Positions 35,001-42,280 of a DNA stretch of 64,000 nt are shown here, one piece after another (the stretch's first letter is position 1; the number at the start of each line of letters is the position of its first letter). This DNA comes from DATARR01 sp034666985 (GTDB lineage: Bacteria > Acidobacteriota > Thermoanaerobaculia > Multivoradales > UBA5704). A program made the translations under genes and the position numbers. The notes beneath the pieces are model-generated. The model made no database searches. It saw only the letters and a program-made list of their open reading frames with translations, and had not been told where the DNA came from. The stretch is taken from the NCBI GenBank assembly GCA_034666985.1, contig JAXDKS010000001.1:69236-133235 (forward strand), given 5' to 3'.

Positions 35001-35613
35001 CCGGGGTCAGCGCCACCGTCGCCGTGTAGTGCCAGGTCGCCTGCGCTCCGGGGGCGATCCGGGTGCCCACGATCGGGTCGCCGCTCGCCGGATAGATGAC
35101 GCCGGCGGCCGGCACCGGGGTCACCGTCAGCCGGATCCCCGCGCTCGTCTGCGGCGGCTGCACCGGCGTGTAGCCGTCCGCGGCGGCGGCGGTCCCCACC
35201 AGCGGGGACCACTGCGGCGTGGTGTTCTGGCCGTTGTTGTCGCCTCCCGCCCCGCAGTGCGAGTTGGCGGCGGTCGAGATCACGTCCGAGTAGTAGGCCA
35301 CCGTGGCGGCCGTGGCCTCCGTGTTCTGGACGGTGAGGTCGCCAGCCAAGCTGAGCACCGAGCCGGTGTTGCTCACTACGGCCGTGTAGGTCAGCGTGTC
35401 GTGGGGGATCGCGGCGGTCCGGTCCACCGCCAGGGTAAGCCCGAGCACGGGCGAGTCGCTCGCACCGGTCACCGTCTTGCCGAGGTGGAGATTGGAGTTG
35501 ACGGCGGTGGCCGGGGAGCCGGACGCCGTCAGGGCGAGCAGTGCTGCGGCGATGAATCCATGGTTGAGCGAGGACAGACCGAGCCTGGAGTACCACGTCC
35601 ACAGAGGTTTCAT
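29092..35613 (-). CDS. secreted RHS/YD-repeat protein with GIY-YIG-like C-terminal domain
   Basis: 2173 residues. Order: signal peptide (1-37); DUF11-like repeats (about 60-450); a PA14-like segment (about 476-670); an Ig-like domain (about 838-920); fibronectin-like strands; YD/RHS repeats (about 1190-1970) with many GRLxxxxDxxGN motifs; the RHS core end YYYRLRTYDPQAGRFLSEDP (about 1986) and DPSG. After the core, residues 2050-2135 form a distinct toxin tip: VYYAVEV, YFGITKNFTRRQAQHG, then EQTLIEEYG and LTNKINS, matching the GIY-YIG nuclease layout (two Tyr motifs, Arg, Glu, Asn). A weakly hydrophobic tail ends it. This is the layout of a polymorphic toxin. The next gene overlaps by 4 bases and may encode immunity. 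Confidence 0.87.
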   Translation of the reverse strand: MKPLWTWYSRLGLSSLNHGFIAAALLALTASGSPATAVNSNLHLGKTVTGASDSPVLGLTLAVDRTAAIPHDTLTYTAVVSNTGSVLSLAGDLTVQNTEATAATVAYYSDVISTAANSHCGAGGDNNGQNTTPQWSPLVGTAAAADGYTPVQPPQTSAGIRLTVTPVPAAGVIYPASGDPIVGTRIAPGAQATWHYTATVALTPAQTAFLLDPAQVSRIRNTFHAEPAPRDQGGQGSPATVDVDFCQQLFSPRPSSAATNVTVTITPPAGGAITFDASSVPALASLPSGGSVTVSTPWAVPFTGARQAGETDAGYLARLAALEGARLVATATASSGPVSAPPATSGATVEHLPILGIAKSGPATADAGTTATYAIALANSGGATASGLTVSDSVAGGGTGTVSGVPASISPAGAITVAATYAIPAGQPAGPLADAAAVTWRDANGDLYGPVSSAFTTQVRPSQVTPAAAISSGPVEGNFFFRGASLTAFAAKPGDTPAFKQTFPTLNFNPPSGVVNHNISGVGPTTRPFTDVTTDGAGNFSGTIVAQGNGLQAGVGTLASFDAVFTATFVVAKAGDVTFNVLANDGFLFGVGGGATRVSGAYERPPVSNTSPFQGYPLVGAWNQPSGGAVGTYPVTVHFPAAGTYPYEIDYFDCCGQPLTLTLAIAKFTEDTSALSVYIGYADGLRPGGSIFPFPWKGSPSVTFLGGTNSFYDAGAIRFDNNSDQAIVFDNVAVDIGPFHFSPWGNNIVVQPHSITILTQTRDYDFDTSDAPETCRPTGYIPEIHVTQAGVVTTYKDTQQILNTKGIDPADCGGGNEAHAWERIGGGGAAINVPLPPAGTLTLTPSTSPGKTVGSAQTLSVAVIDVAGQPVPGLEVEIGVFGANTQNLRATTDENGFTTTSYTGFTSGTDTITAIAFVSGLREVSNALTIAWSIPVPGGGGGGTGGGTPQQAPPMIAPPSPADGTIVTKPVEVSTTMTAPDGTSIASWSVTAAGAHGGTITLASGTGAPPATLAVFDPTVLPNDAYTITVSGTTTAGGAQTASTTVVVQGNLKPGRYITTYQDAVLPVDGFQIGLRRVYDSIDRVPRELGFNWHLSLADFRVGSNRALGDGGWSAAPSRCSFFLCEYAYKSTAPHFVTVTYPEGRQEIFDFTPAGGVGPFYWLGTAAFTARPGTGTTSTLEVEGDNTVMYGFDGTLHYFAGDVYNPTRFVLTTQAKQVLHLDTATGLLSEADRNGNTVTIDAAGIHASNGASIDFARDGAGRIATATLPGGHAITYAYTPSGDLASVTYPNGTVIAHSYDGDHLLQGSSGNGGQPFSQQRYDAEGRLTEIIDGEGHSTQIANDVAGQRQIITSPSGRLTTVDTFDDRGDVVREDLVGDGRTITSTYTYDALGRLLSTTDPFGNTRSKTYDEGGHVLTSTDSSGNTTRFTYTPEGLIESQIQPDGTTVSFLTYDTRGHVITQRRPDGSETHYAHDSKGHLASKTDASGRTVTYTYDAMGHLASVTDPAGKVSQVSVDANGLVTSITDSRGGTTSLSYDGDGNLLSITDALGNARRYTYDAHDRITSVTDPFGAVEANVYDNAGRLISHTNRTGETITYDYDADGHLTSKTLPGDATTVIYNAFGDATSVANRSARLTFNYDDVGNLISATSSGTPTSTQPTVTHTYTYDPVGNRRSVTGPAGAVLYGFDEDLRLRTVTDPVNGVFRFDYDLLNRVSSLTRPNSVVDSLTYTPSSNLLSRDSTLGSLLVSRSAYSYDGSGRRSSRTDITGTSTFSYDDLGQLISADHPAGTSLTNESYSYDLAGNRTSSAGAPLGAWVYDRDRLMQDGAATYIYDAEGNRLTRTDRATGGVTRYTWNAEHQLIGVRFPDGSSESFRYDPLGRRIEIAHGSQATRYSYDGPAIDAEYDAANALVGTYLHAPTADSILESTRGGQRFYHHVDGLGSVTAITDQTGNVVARYVYDAFGNQRVTGSAVNPFTFTGRELDAATGLYYYRLRTYDPQAGRFLSEDPLPSANPYPYVSNNPVSAVDPSGAQESAEYGGIAAQDAALLEAGEANVDVYYAVEVDEAGLEQCYFGITKNFTRRQAQHGERFTMIKNLNLQLTRNQARVVEQTLIEEYGGAQSTVGNVGQLTNKINSIAQGSSLWNVGLNTAVTFVDIAAILGTVNAAIPCEPVP

Positions 35614-35766
35614 GAAGATCTCCCGAAATTTGCCTGATGCTACTCCTCGATAAGTTTGTTTTCAAGCTGCAGAAAGAGGCGATCCTGTAACGGGATTCCG
35701 TAATGAGGAGGAGAGGGAGAAGGGGGCTAGCCTGCCTTATTTAGAAGCCAGCGGAAAGGCCGGGCA

Positions 35767-35851
35767 GGGACTCAAGGGACCGCCGCAGGGCATCAGGAAA
35801 AATCAGGTATCGGCGCCCCGTCTTAGTGTCCCTGCTGTCCCTTAAGTCCCC
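35767..35851. repeat. AAGGGAC hairpin (third locus)
   Basis: GGGACTCAAGGGACCGCCGC (35767) and its imperfect complement GTCCCTGCTGTCCCTTAAGT (35827) form a hairpin of the same 9-nt-periodic family as those at 15517 and 17195. It lies in the 460-base gap upstream of the RHS gene, which otherwise holds the CBS remnant and the next hairpin. Confidence 0.6.
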
Positions 35852-35865
35852 TGGTTTTACCTTGC

Positions 35866-36008
35866 TCAGTTTTCCCCAACCAGCAGCCCCAGCAAATCCG
35901 AGGTGGTGATGATGCCGAACGCCCGGTCCTCGCGGGTGACGAGGAGGCGGTGGATGTGGCGCAGCTCTGCCTTCGGGTCCAGCCAGAGAGGTGCCAGGCT
36001 CCTCTCTT
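35866..36008 (-). pseudogene. CBS-domain fragment
   Basis: The 3' end of a CBS-domain gene remains, coding LAPLWLDPKAELRHIHR then LLVTREDRAFGIITTSDLLG and LLVGEN followed by TGA. The motif RAFGIITTSDLLG is typical for the end of a CBS domain. Upstream coding sequence is cut at the hairpin at 36009, so this is a remnant. Most of the longer reading frame above it is antisense to the neighbouring secreted-protein gene. Confidence 0.65.
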
Positions 36009-36042
36009 GAGACGCCCCACGGGGTTCCCCGTGGGGCGTCTC
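36009..36042. repeat. perfect 16-bp stem hairpin
   Basis: GAGACGCCCCACGGGG is followed after TT by its exact complement. Its outer bases GAGACG/CGTCTCTACG are shared with the inner arm of the inverted repeat at 15137-15475 (GAGACGTCCC ... GGGACGTCTCTACC), so both may be REP-type elements. It abuts the CBS remnant. Confidence 0.7.
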
Positions 36043-36073
36043 TACGTTGGGAACACCGTTTCCGGATCTTTCT

Positions 36074-36937
36074 TCAGGGCTTGTTCTTGGGCGACCCTGG
36101 CGGCGACCATAGGACATCCACCTGATACAGCTCAAGGAGAGTCGACCGCAGCGGGTTCTTGGAGGACGGCCGGACCCAGGGGCGGGGTGTGGTCGAGTAG
36201 CGCAGGAGGAGGCGGTATTTTGTCCCGGGCTCGAAGGGGAGCGGATCGCCGATGAAGTTTCCCTCGAAGGTGCTGACCAGCCGCACTCCTGGGGGGAGAG
36301 GCGGGCCTTCCGGAAGGGTGCCGCAGATACCTCCTCGATCGAAGGGCTTCCAGGCCCCGTCCTTCCACTGCTCGAAGGAGCCGAAGAAGTTGCCCCAGAT
36401 GGCGGCGCCGTGGAGCGTCTGCGAGGTTCCGTTCTCCAGGACGAAGGCGGGGTCTCCAGTCCCGGAGTCCCGGCCCGCGGGTCGCAACCGGACTTCCGGT
36501 GGAGCGGGAAGGATGCGGTGAAGGTCCAGTGTGGCGTCGGCTCCCTCCAGGTCCGGATATTCACCCGGCCGGAACCAGAGGGCACTCAGGGAGAGCTCGA
36601 AGACGATCTCCCGGCCGTCGGCGTAGAAAGGCCTCTCCAGGCGCAGGGAGGGGCTTCCATCGTTGAGGTCAATCCGCGCCACGATCCGGTACTCCCCCGG
36701 ACCGGCGAACCAGTTGGCAGGCGGCGGGCAGGGCTCGCGGCGGAAGGGCGGCGAATCCCGGCACAGCCAGAGCGGCCGGCCCGAGGGCGACCGGAGGACG
36801 ACGCCGTAGCCGGTGAAGCGTTCAGGGGTGGCTGGGCCGATCCAGTGGAAGGTCAGGGGCGGTCCGGCCAGGGTCGTTCCGGGAAGTGAGATCCCCAGCA
36901 GGGCAAAGAGTGGGAGAATCCGCCGCAAGGTCCGCAT
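36074..36937 (-). CDS. secreted protein of unknown function
   Basis: 287 residues from ATG 36937; 21 upstream codons in frame are unlikely to be used because the signal peptide begins here (MRTLRRILPLFALLGISLPGTTLA). The mature part is beta-rich with several FxWxGP-like strands and conserved-looking pieces GPGEYRIVARIDL, LRLERPFYADGREIVFELSLSALWFRPGEYPDLEG and PFEPGTKYRLLLRYSTTPR. It resembles secreted single-domain beta sandwiches. I do not recognise a family. It is upstream of the CBS remnant on the same strand. Confidence 0.65.
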   Translation of the reverse strand: MRTLRRILPLFALLGISLPGTTLAGPPLTFHWIGPATPERFTGYGVVLRSPSGRPLWLCRDSPPFRREPCPPPANWFAGPGEYRIVARIDLNDGSPSLRLERPFYADGREIVFELSLSALWFRPGEYPDLEGADATLDLHRILPAPPEVRLRPAGRDSGTGDPAFVLENGTSQTLHGAAIWGNFFGSFEQWKDGAWKPFDRGGICGTLPEGPPLPPGVRLVSTFEGNFIGDPLPFEPGTKYRLLLRYSTTPRPWVRPSSKNPLRSTLLELYQVDVLWSPPGSPKNKP

Positions 36938-37064
36938 CTGGAGGATTGGACGCGCGGGGGGCAAGAAACGTTCCCGGCCCCGGCGCGTACTGAGGGGCAC
37001 GGACGGCCGGGCTGGGGGTGGCCGCGGTGGTGGGGCGGAGGCGGCAGATTGAGGGGGTGTGAGG

Positions 37065-37721
37065 TCAGCGCGAGCCGCGGAGGCGCTCTATCTCGGCGCG
37101 CAGGCGGGCGACCTCGTCGTCTTTTTCCGCGGAGCGAAGGAATGCCCTGCCAGTTGCGGCGTCGATGAGACGTACTCCCTCTCCCTCCGGCTTCAAAATG
37201 AGTCCAGTACTGCGACTGATCAGAGAACCGTCCTCTCCGGGCTCCATTCGATCATAACGGCCCGCGACGAGCTGAAATCCCTGGAGCTTGGGATCGAGGT
37301 AATCGCCCAGAGGATCGTGCAGGAAGTACTCCTGGACGCCGATCCGCTCGTACAGGTTCTTCTTCGTTTCGAGATCTTCATCCTGAGTGCTGTCCGACGT
37401 CACCTCGATGACCATCCGGGGAGCCTGGCCTTCCTCCCACAGCTTGTAGGTCCGGCGCCTCTCCCCATTGCGCAGCTTCGGGACACCGAAGACCACGAAG
37501 ACGTCGGGTGCCACGAAGAACCGCGGCTGACCCGGAACGTAGTAGAAGCACATGTCGCAACCCACGTAGACGTCCGGCGCCTCGCGGAAGTGCTCCTGGA
37601 GCGCCTCACGAAGGTAGACGATCTCGTCGAGGTGGACCTCGGTTTCAGCCAAGGGTCTCCCGTCGGACTCAGGGTAGTAGACGTCATCGCGCTGGAGAGG
37701 AGTCGCGGTCATACGTGCCAT
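37065..37721 (-). CDS. Uma2-family PD-(D/E)xK nuclease-like protein
   Basis: 218 residues. The Uma2/DUF820 pattern is present: a conserved Asp in PDVFVVFGV, then PRMVIEVTSDSTQDEDLETKKNLYERIGVQEYFLHDP, which carries the ExT/S and K of the restriction-endonuclease-like fold. A C-terminal coiled coil (EKDDEVARLRAEIERLRG) follows the YLDPKLQGFQLV segment. These proteins are abundant in soil bacteria and cyanobacteria; their cellular role is not established. It is divergent from the aldolase/SDR gene. Confidence 0.85.
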   Translation of the reverse strand: MARMTATPLQRDDVYYPESDGRPLAETEVHLDEIVYLREALQEHFREAPDVYVGCDMCFYYVPGQPRFFVAPDVFVVFGVPKLRNGERRRTYKLWEEGQAPRMVIEVTSDSTQDEDLETKKNLYERIGVQEYFLHDPLGDYLDPKLQGFQLVAGRYDRMEPGEDGSLISRSTGLILKPEGEGVRLIDAATGRAFLRSAEKDDEVARLRAEIERLRGSR

Positions 37722-37832
37722 CCTTTCTCCGGCAGGTTGCGGAGTAAGATCACGTCAACCGGTCGGAGCGCAACCTGTACGGTCTCCAGTCTAGCATGCG
37801 GAGATCGGCCCAGCCGCGATAGGCTATGCCCC

Positions 37833-39809
37833 ATGACCGAGAACCTCTGGAATGACGCCGAGGCGGCCGGATACCCGGGCGACCTTGAATTGCGGGTGTA
37901 TACGTCGCGGCTGCTGGGCCGCGACAAGAGCCTGGTGTTGCATGGTGGCGGCAACACGTCGGTGAAGGTGCGGGAGCCCAACCTGTTCGGCGAGGAAGAG
38001 GACGTCCTCTACGTCAAGGGGAGCGGGTGGGACCTGGAGACGATCGAAGCCGAAGGGTTCGCACCGGTGCGCCTGGGTCCGGCCGTGCGCCTGGCTTCGC
38101 TGCCTCAGCTCTCCGATCCCCAGATGGTCAACGAGCTGCGGACGGCCATGACGCAGGCGTCGGCTCCCACGCCGTCCGTCGAGGCCATCCTCCATGCCGC
38201 CCTTCCTTATAAATACGTGGACCACACCCACGCGGACGCCGTGGTGACGGTGACCAACACCCCGGGTGGCGAGGGGCGGGTAAAAGAGATCTATGGCTCT
38301 TCGGTGGTGATCATCCCCTACGTCATGCCGGGCTTCGATCTCGCTCGAGTGTGCGCCGAGCGGTTTCCCGCCGAGGCCGGACCGGAGACGATCGGCATGG
38401 TGCTGCTGAACCACGGCATCTTCTCCTTCGGGGAGACGGCGAGGGAGTCCTACGAGCGGATGATCCACCTCGTGGGGCTGGCGGAGGCGTACCTGAAGGA
38501 CCGTGGCGCTTGGGAGCTGGGTCCCTTCGCGGAGCCGGACGGGGCGGAGCCAGACATCGTCGCCACGGCCCGGCTGCGCCGCGAGGTGTCGAAGGCGGCG
38601 GGCTTTCCCATGGTGGTCTCGGCCCGCCGTGACTCGCGAAGCCTCGCCTTCACGCGCTCGCCGGACGTGGCGTCCATCTCGCAGCAAGGGCCGGCCACGC
38701 CGGACCACGTCATCCGCACCAAGCGCCTCCCCCTGCTGGGCCGGGACGTGGAGGGATACACCCAGGCCTATCGGGAGTACTTCGCCGAGCATGCCTCTCA
38801 GGCCGCCGCGCCCAAGAAGATCCTCGATCCGGCGCCGCGAGTGATCCTCGATCCCGAGCTCGGCCTGCTCACGGCTGGGCGGGCGGCGAAGGACGCCGCC
38901 ATCGCCGCCGAGATCTACGAGCACACCATGGACGTCATCGAGCGGGCGGGGCGGCTGGGGGGCTACCGCGCGCTCTCCTCCCGCGACCTTTTCGACATGG
39001 AGTATTGGGATCTGGAGCAGGCCAAGCTGGCCAAGGCCGGCAAGCCGCCCGTGTTCGCGGGCGAGGTGGCCCTGGTCACCGGTGCCGCTTCGGGGATCGG
39101 CCGCGCCTGCGTCGAAGCTCTCCTCGCTCGCGGGGCCGCGGTGGTGGGGCTCGATCTCGATGTAAAGATCGAGAGCCTCCTCTCGCGTCCGGATTTCCTG
39201 GGCGTGCGCTGCGACGTCACGGCCGAGGAGGAGGTGCGTGGCGCCGTGGCTGCGGCGGTGACGGCGTTCGGCGGGATCGATCTCCTGATCCTCAACGCCG
39301 GGATCTTCCCCCCCAGCCGCCGCATCGCCGACCTCCCCCTGGCGGAGTGGGACCGGGTGATGCGGGTGAACCTGGACGCCAACCTCCAGCTGATGCGTCT
39401 CTGCCATCCGCTGCTGAAGCTCGCTCCGGCGGGTGGAAGGGTGGTGGTGATCGGCTCGAAGAACGTTCCCGCTCCTGGTCCGGGGGCGGCGGCCTACTCG
39501 GCCTCCAAGGCGGCGCTCCATCAGCTCGTGCGAGTGGCGGCCCTGGAGTGGGGAGCGGATGGCATCCGCATCAACTCCATCCATCCCAACGCCGTCTTCG
39601 ACACCGGCGTGTGGACGGACGAGGTCCTCGCCTCCCGCGCCGCCGCCTATGGCCTCACCGTCGAGGAGTACCGGCGGAACAACGTGCTGCGGGTGGAGGT
39701 GTCGAGTCGCGACGTGGCCGAGCTGGCGGCGGAGATGTGCGGGCCCCGGTTCGCCAAGACGACGGGGGCTTGGGTGCCGGTGGATGGGGGGAACGAGCGG
39801 GTGATTTAG
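37833..39809 (+). CDS. bifunctional aldolase / short-chain dehydrogenase
   Basis: 658 residues from ATG 37833; the open frame upstream runs through Uma2 and is a shadow. Residues about 1-410 are a class II aldolase/adducin domain (LVLHGGGNTSVK, DHTHADAVVTVTN with the metal-binding His, GMVLLNHGIFSFG). From about 415 a complete classical SDR domain follows (VTGAASGIGRA, LNAGIFP, YSASKAALHQ, and RINSIHPNAVFDTGVW). This is the RhaE/RhaD-like architecture that splits and oxidises sugar phosphates such as L-rhamnulose-1-phosphate or L-fuculose derivatives. The actual sugar is uncertain. Its 3' end overlaps the convergent qor stop. Confidence 0.9.
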   Translation: MTENLWNDAEAAGYPGDLELRVYTSRLLGRDKSLVLHGGGNTSVKVREPNLFGEEEDVLYVKGSGWDLETIEAEGFAPVRLGPAVRLASLPQLSDPQMVNELRTAMTQASAPTPSVEAILHAALPYKYVDHTHADAVVTVTNTPGGEGRVKEIYGSSVVIIPYVMPGFDLARVCAERFPAEAGPETIGMVLLNHGIFSFGETARESYERMIHLVGLAEAYLKDRGAWELGPFAEPDGAEPDIVATARLRREVSKAAGFPMVVSARRDSRSLAFTRSPDVASISQQGPATPDHVIRTKRLPLLGRDVEGYTQAYREYFAEHASQAAAPKKILDPAPRVILDPELGLLTAGRAAKDAAIAAEIYEHTMDVIERAGRLGGYRALSSRDLFDMEYWDLEQAKLAKAGKPPVFAGEVALVTGAASGIGRACVEALLARGAAVVGLDLDVKIESLLSRPDFLGVRCDVTAEEEVRGAVAAAVTAFGGIDLLILNAGIFPPSRRIADLPLAEWDRVMRVNLDANLQLMRLCHPLLKLAPAGGRVVVIGSKNVPAPGPGAAAYSASKAALHQLVRVAALEWGADGIRINSIHPNAVFDTGVWTDEVLASRAAAYGLTVEEYRRNNVLRVEVSSRDVAELAAEMCGPRFAKTTGAWVPVDGGNERVI

Positions 39810-40777
39810 GGGATCAGCAACACCTTCCCCGTCGTCCGCCTCTCCTCCAGGGCCCGGTGAGCCTCGGCGGCTTCGGCCAGAGGGAGCTCGAGGCCGATGT
39901 TGATCTTGAGCTTTCCTTCGGCGATCCAGCCCAGCACGTCCTCGGCCCGGCGCTGCAGCTCCTCGGGAGTGGCGATGTAGTGGCCGAGGGAGGGACGGGT
40001 GAGGTAGAGCGAGCCCTTGGGATTGAGGATGTTGGGATCGAAGGGGGGCACCGGGCCGCTCGACTGGCCGAAGAGGACCATCATGCCCCGCCGGGCCAGC
40101 GAGTCCAGGCTCTTTTCGAAGGTCGTCCGGCCCACGCTGTCGTAGACCACCTGCACGCCGTGGCCCGCGGTGAGGCGCCGGACCTCGGCGGCGAAGTCCT
40201 GCTGGTCGTAGCGGATCACTTCGTCCGCTCCGGCCTCGCGGGCAAGCTTGGCCTTCATCTCGGTAGACACGGTGCCGAACACCCGGGCGCCCCGGAGCTT
40301 GGCGATCTGGCAGAGGAGCTGGCCCACGCCGCCCGCGGCCGCGTGCACGAGGCAGGCATCCCCCTCCTTGAGGGAGTAGGTGCTGGTGGCCAGGTAGTGG
40401 GCGGTCATCCCCTGGAGCATGGCCGCGGCTCCCTGGCGGGGGGATACGCCCTCAGGCAGCTTCACCAGACGGGCCGCCGGCACCACCGCCAACTCGGCGT
40501 AGGACCCCTGGATCCCCGCGTAGGCCACCCGGTCGCCCACGGCGAGGTCCGTCACGCCGGAGCCCAGGGCGGTCACGGTGCCGGCGCCCTCCTGTCCCAG
40601 GGTGAGCGGCAGCGCCGGCCCCTTGTAGAGGCCGGTGCGGAAGTAGACGTCGATGTAGTTGACGCCGATCGCCTGCAGGCGGACGACGGCCTCGCCCTCC
40701 CTGGGCTCGGGATCCGGGACCTCTTCGAGCTGGAGGACCTCGGGTCCCCCCTGACTGTGGATGCGGATGGCTTTCAT
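39806..40777 (-). CDS. qor: quinone oxidoreductase (zeta-crystallin type)
   Basis: 323 residues, NADPH-dependent MDR without zinc. The start MKAIRIHSQGGPEVLQLEEVPDPEP and GVNYIDVYFRTGLYK, and the quinone-oxidoreductase signature LVHAAAGGVGQLLCQIAKLRGARV, are typical. The C-terminal LALEERRTTGKVLLIP segment (AHRALEERRTTGKVLLIP) closes the family pattern. It reduces quinones or enones and protects against electrophiles. It is convergent with the aldolase/SDR gene (4 bases of overlap). Confidence 0.93.
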   Translation of the reverse strand: MKAIRIHSQGGPEVLQLEEVPDPEPREGEAVVRLQAIGVNYIDVYFRTGLYKGPALPLTLGQEGAGTVTALGSGVTDLAVGDRVAYAGIQGSYAELAVVPAARLVKLPEGVSPRQGAAAMLQGMTAHYLATSTYSLKEGDACLVHAAAGGVGQLLCQIAKLRGARVFGTVSTEMKAKLAREAGADEVIRYDQQDFAAEVRRLTAGHGVQVVYDSVGRTTFEKSLDSLARRGMMVLFGQSSGPVPPFDPNILNPKGSLYLTRPSLGHYIATPEELQRRAEDVLGWIAEGKLKINIGLELPLAEAAEAHRALEERRTTGKVLLIP

Positions 40778-40812
40778 GGCTTCAGCCTAGCAGAAGCCCT
40801 TGGAGGGAGGAT

Positions 40813-41049
40813 CTACTCGGCGTTGCGGGAGACCGGCTGCTCCATGGCGACCCACTGGCTGCAGAGCTCTTCGAAGTGACGGGGGTCCTGGGTGGAGAGA
40901 GCCTCGCGGCTGAAGCGCTCGATCTCGGCGGCGGGGGTGCCGGCCTTGCGCAGCCCCAGACGGATCGCGCTCACCAGGGCATAGCGGTTCCGGCTACGGA
41001 GGGAGACTCGGATTTCAGGATAGAGGGGTCCCATCGCGCTCGTGTCCAT
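40813..41049 (-). CDS. small helical protein of unknown function
   Basis: 78 residues. The core is RSRNRYALVSAIRLGLRKAGTPAAEIERFSREALSTQDPRHFEELCSQWVAME, an amphipathic two-helix pattern with basic residues, possibly nucleic-acid binding. No signal sequence. The pattern (SRNxYALVxAIRxGLRxAGxxxxEI-xxFxxEAL) is seen in small phage- or plasmid-type conserved proteins, but I cannot name a family. It lies 36 bases upstream of qor on the same strand. Confidence 0.6.
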   Translation of the reverse strand: MDTSAMGPLYPEIRVSLRSRNRYALVSAIRLGLRKAGTPAAEIERFSREALSTQDPRHFEELCSQWVAMEQPVSRNAE

Positions 41050-41172
41050 CTATATAACGTCCGGGAAGCGAAAAACGTTTCACCCCCGGATGACGAGAAT
41101 GTCCCCAGGTCGTTTGGACCGGCCTGAGGGCTAAAAGGTTCCCGCAGGGGATTTGACGATACCATCCCGCCC

Positions 41173-42123
41173 GTGACGCTCCTGGGCCACTACTGGACGA
41201 TCGCCCCCCGCCTCCGGCACGGGGTGAGGCCGCTGCAAGCTCCGGAGTGGCGGCCCTGGGCGACCTCGCTGGAGGACCCCGTCACCGGGGTCGTTCCCGT
41301 GACGGGCCGGCTGCGCGAGTTGCCCGGGAGCGAGGAGCTCGTCGTCCTCGTGCACGGCTTGGGCGGCTCCACCGAGAGCCACTACATGTTTCACGGCGCC
41401 CGGGCCGCCGAAGGAGCAGGGCTCTCCTGCCTGCGGCTCAACCTGCGAGGCTGCGATCTCCAGAGCCACGATTTCTACCATGCCGGCCTGACGGCCGATC
41501 TCCACGCCGCCCTGGCGAGCGAGGAGCTGCGGCGCTACCGGCGGATCTACGTGATCGGTTACTCGCTCGGGGGCCACGTCACTCTGCGGCTGGCCACCGA
41601 GGTCGAGGACCCGCGAGTGGCCGGTGTGGCCGCCGTCTGCGCGCCTCTCGACCTCGGGCTCTCCCAGCAGGAGCTGGACTCGCCCTCCCGCTGGGTCTAC
41701 CGCCGCTACCTGCTAGGGGGCTTGGTGGGTATCTACACGGCCGTGGCCGCCCGCCGTCCTCTGCCTCTGATTGTTCCTCTGACAATCGAGGAGGTGGCCC
41801 GCATCCGCACCATCCGGGAGTGGGACGACCGCGTCGTCGCTCCCCGCTACGGCTTCGCCGATGCCGCGGACTACTATGCCCGGGAGAGCGTCGCCCCGCG
41901 GCTGGGGGAGCTGCGCGTCCCTTCGCTGCTGCTCAATTCGGAGAGCGATCCCATGGTGCCCGCGCGCACCGTCCGCGCCGCTCTGCGTCCGGCGCCCCGC
42001 CTCGAGGTGCGCTGGTTGAAGGGCGGAGGGCACGTGGCTTTCCCGCCAAATTTGGACGCGGGCCTGGGCGGCGGCGTGCTGGGGGCCGACGCCCAGGTGA
42101 TCGGGTGGTTGCGGTCGCGGTAG
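41173..42123 (+). CDS. alpha/beta hydrolase (YheT/EMB8-like)
   Basis: 316 residues from a GTG at 41173. The hydrolase pattern is complete: oxyanion region VVLVHGLGGSTESHY, nucleophile elbow GYSLGGHV (Ser at about 137), the acid in SESDPMVP and the general-base His in GGGHVAFPP. The N-terminus TLLGHYWTIAPRLRHGVRP places it in the YheT/Embryogenesis-associated EMB8 group of carboxylesterases. No neighbour suggests its substrate. It ends just before the terminator of the oppositely oriented AlbA/TPR gene. Confidence 0.87.
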   Translation: MTLLGHYWTIAPRLRHGVRPLQAPEWRPWATSLEDPVTGVVPVTGRLRELPGSEELVVLVHGLGGSTESHYMFHGARAAEGAGLSCLRLNLRGCDLQSHDFYHAGLTADLHAALASEELRRYRRIYVIGYSLGGHVTLRLATEVEDPRVAGVAAVCAPLDLGLSQQELDSPSRWVYRRYLLGGLVGIYTAVAARRPLPLIVPLTIEEVARIRTIREWDDRVVAPRYGFADAADYYARESVAPRLGELRVPSLLLNSESDPMVPARTVRAALRPAPRLEVRWLKGGGHVAFPPNLDAGLGGGVLGADAQVIGWLRSR

Positions 42124-42127
42124 GAAC

Positions 42128-42170
42128 GGAAAAAGAAAAAGGATGCCTCCGGGGGTCTCCTGGAGGCATC
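42128..42170 (-). terminator. rho-independent terminator of the AlbA/TPR gene
   Basis: Read on the minus strand: GATGCCTCC, an 11-base loop, GGAGGCATC, then a T-rich run (complement of 42128-42140). The stem is perfect over 9 bp. It lies about 110 bases after the stop of the 42281-44302 gene, and its other strand may also end the convergent hydrolase transcript. Confidence 0.8.
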
Positions 42171-42280
42171 GGACGAGGAGGTCGGTCCAGGGGTGGACGC
42201 GACCAGGGACGGACCGCAGGTCCGGCCCCACCGGGTAAGACACGTCTTGCCCGGCAAATGTTTAGACGGACGGCGAGGAG

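Noticed and set aside
35866..36585. 239-codon minus frame containing the CBS piece
   Set aside because: Most of it is a shifted-frame shadow of the secreted-protein gene; only the last 47 codons are a genuine CBS remnant.
37059..37832. N-terminal extension of the aldolase/SDR frame
   Set aside because: It is antisense to Uma2 and has no family match; true start is at 37833.
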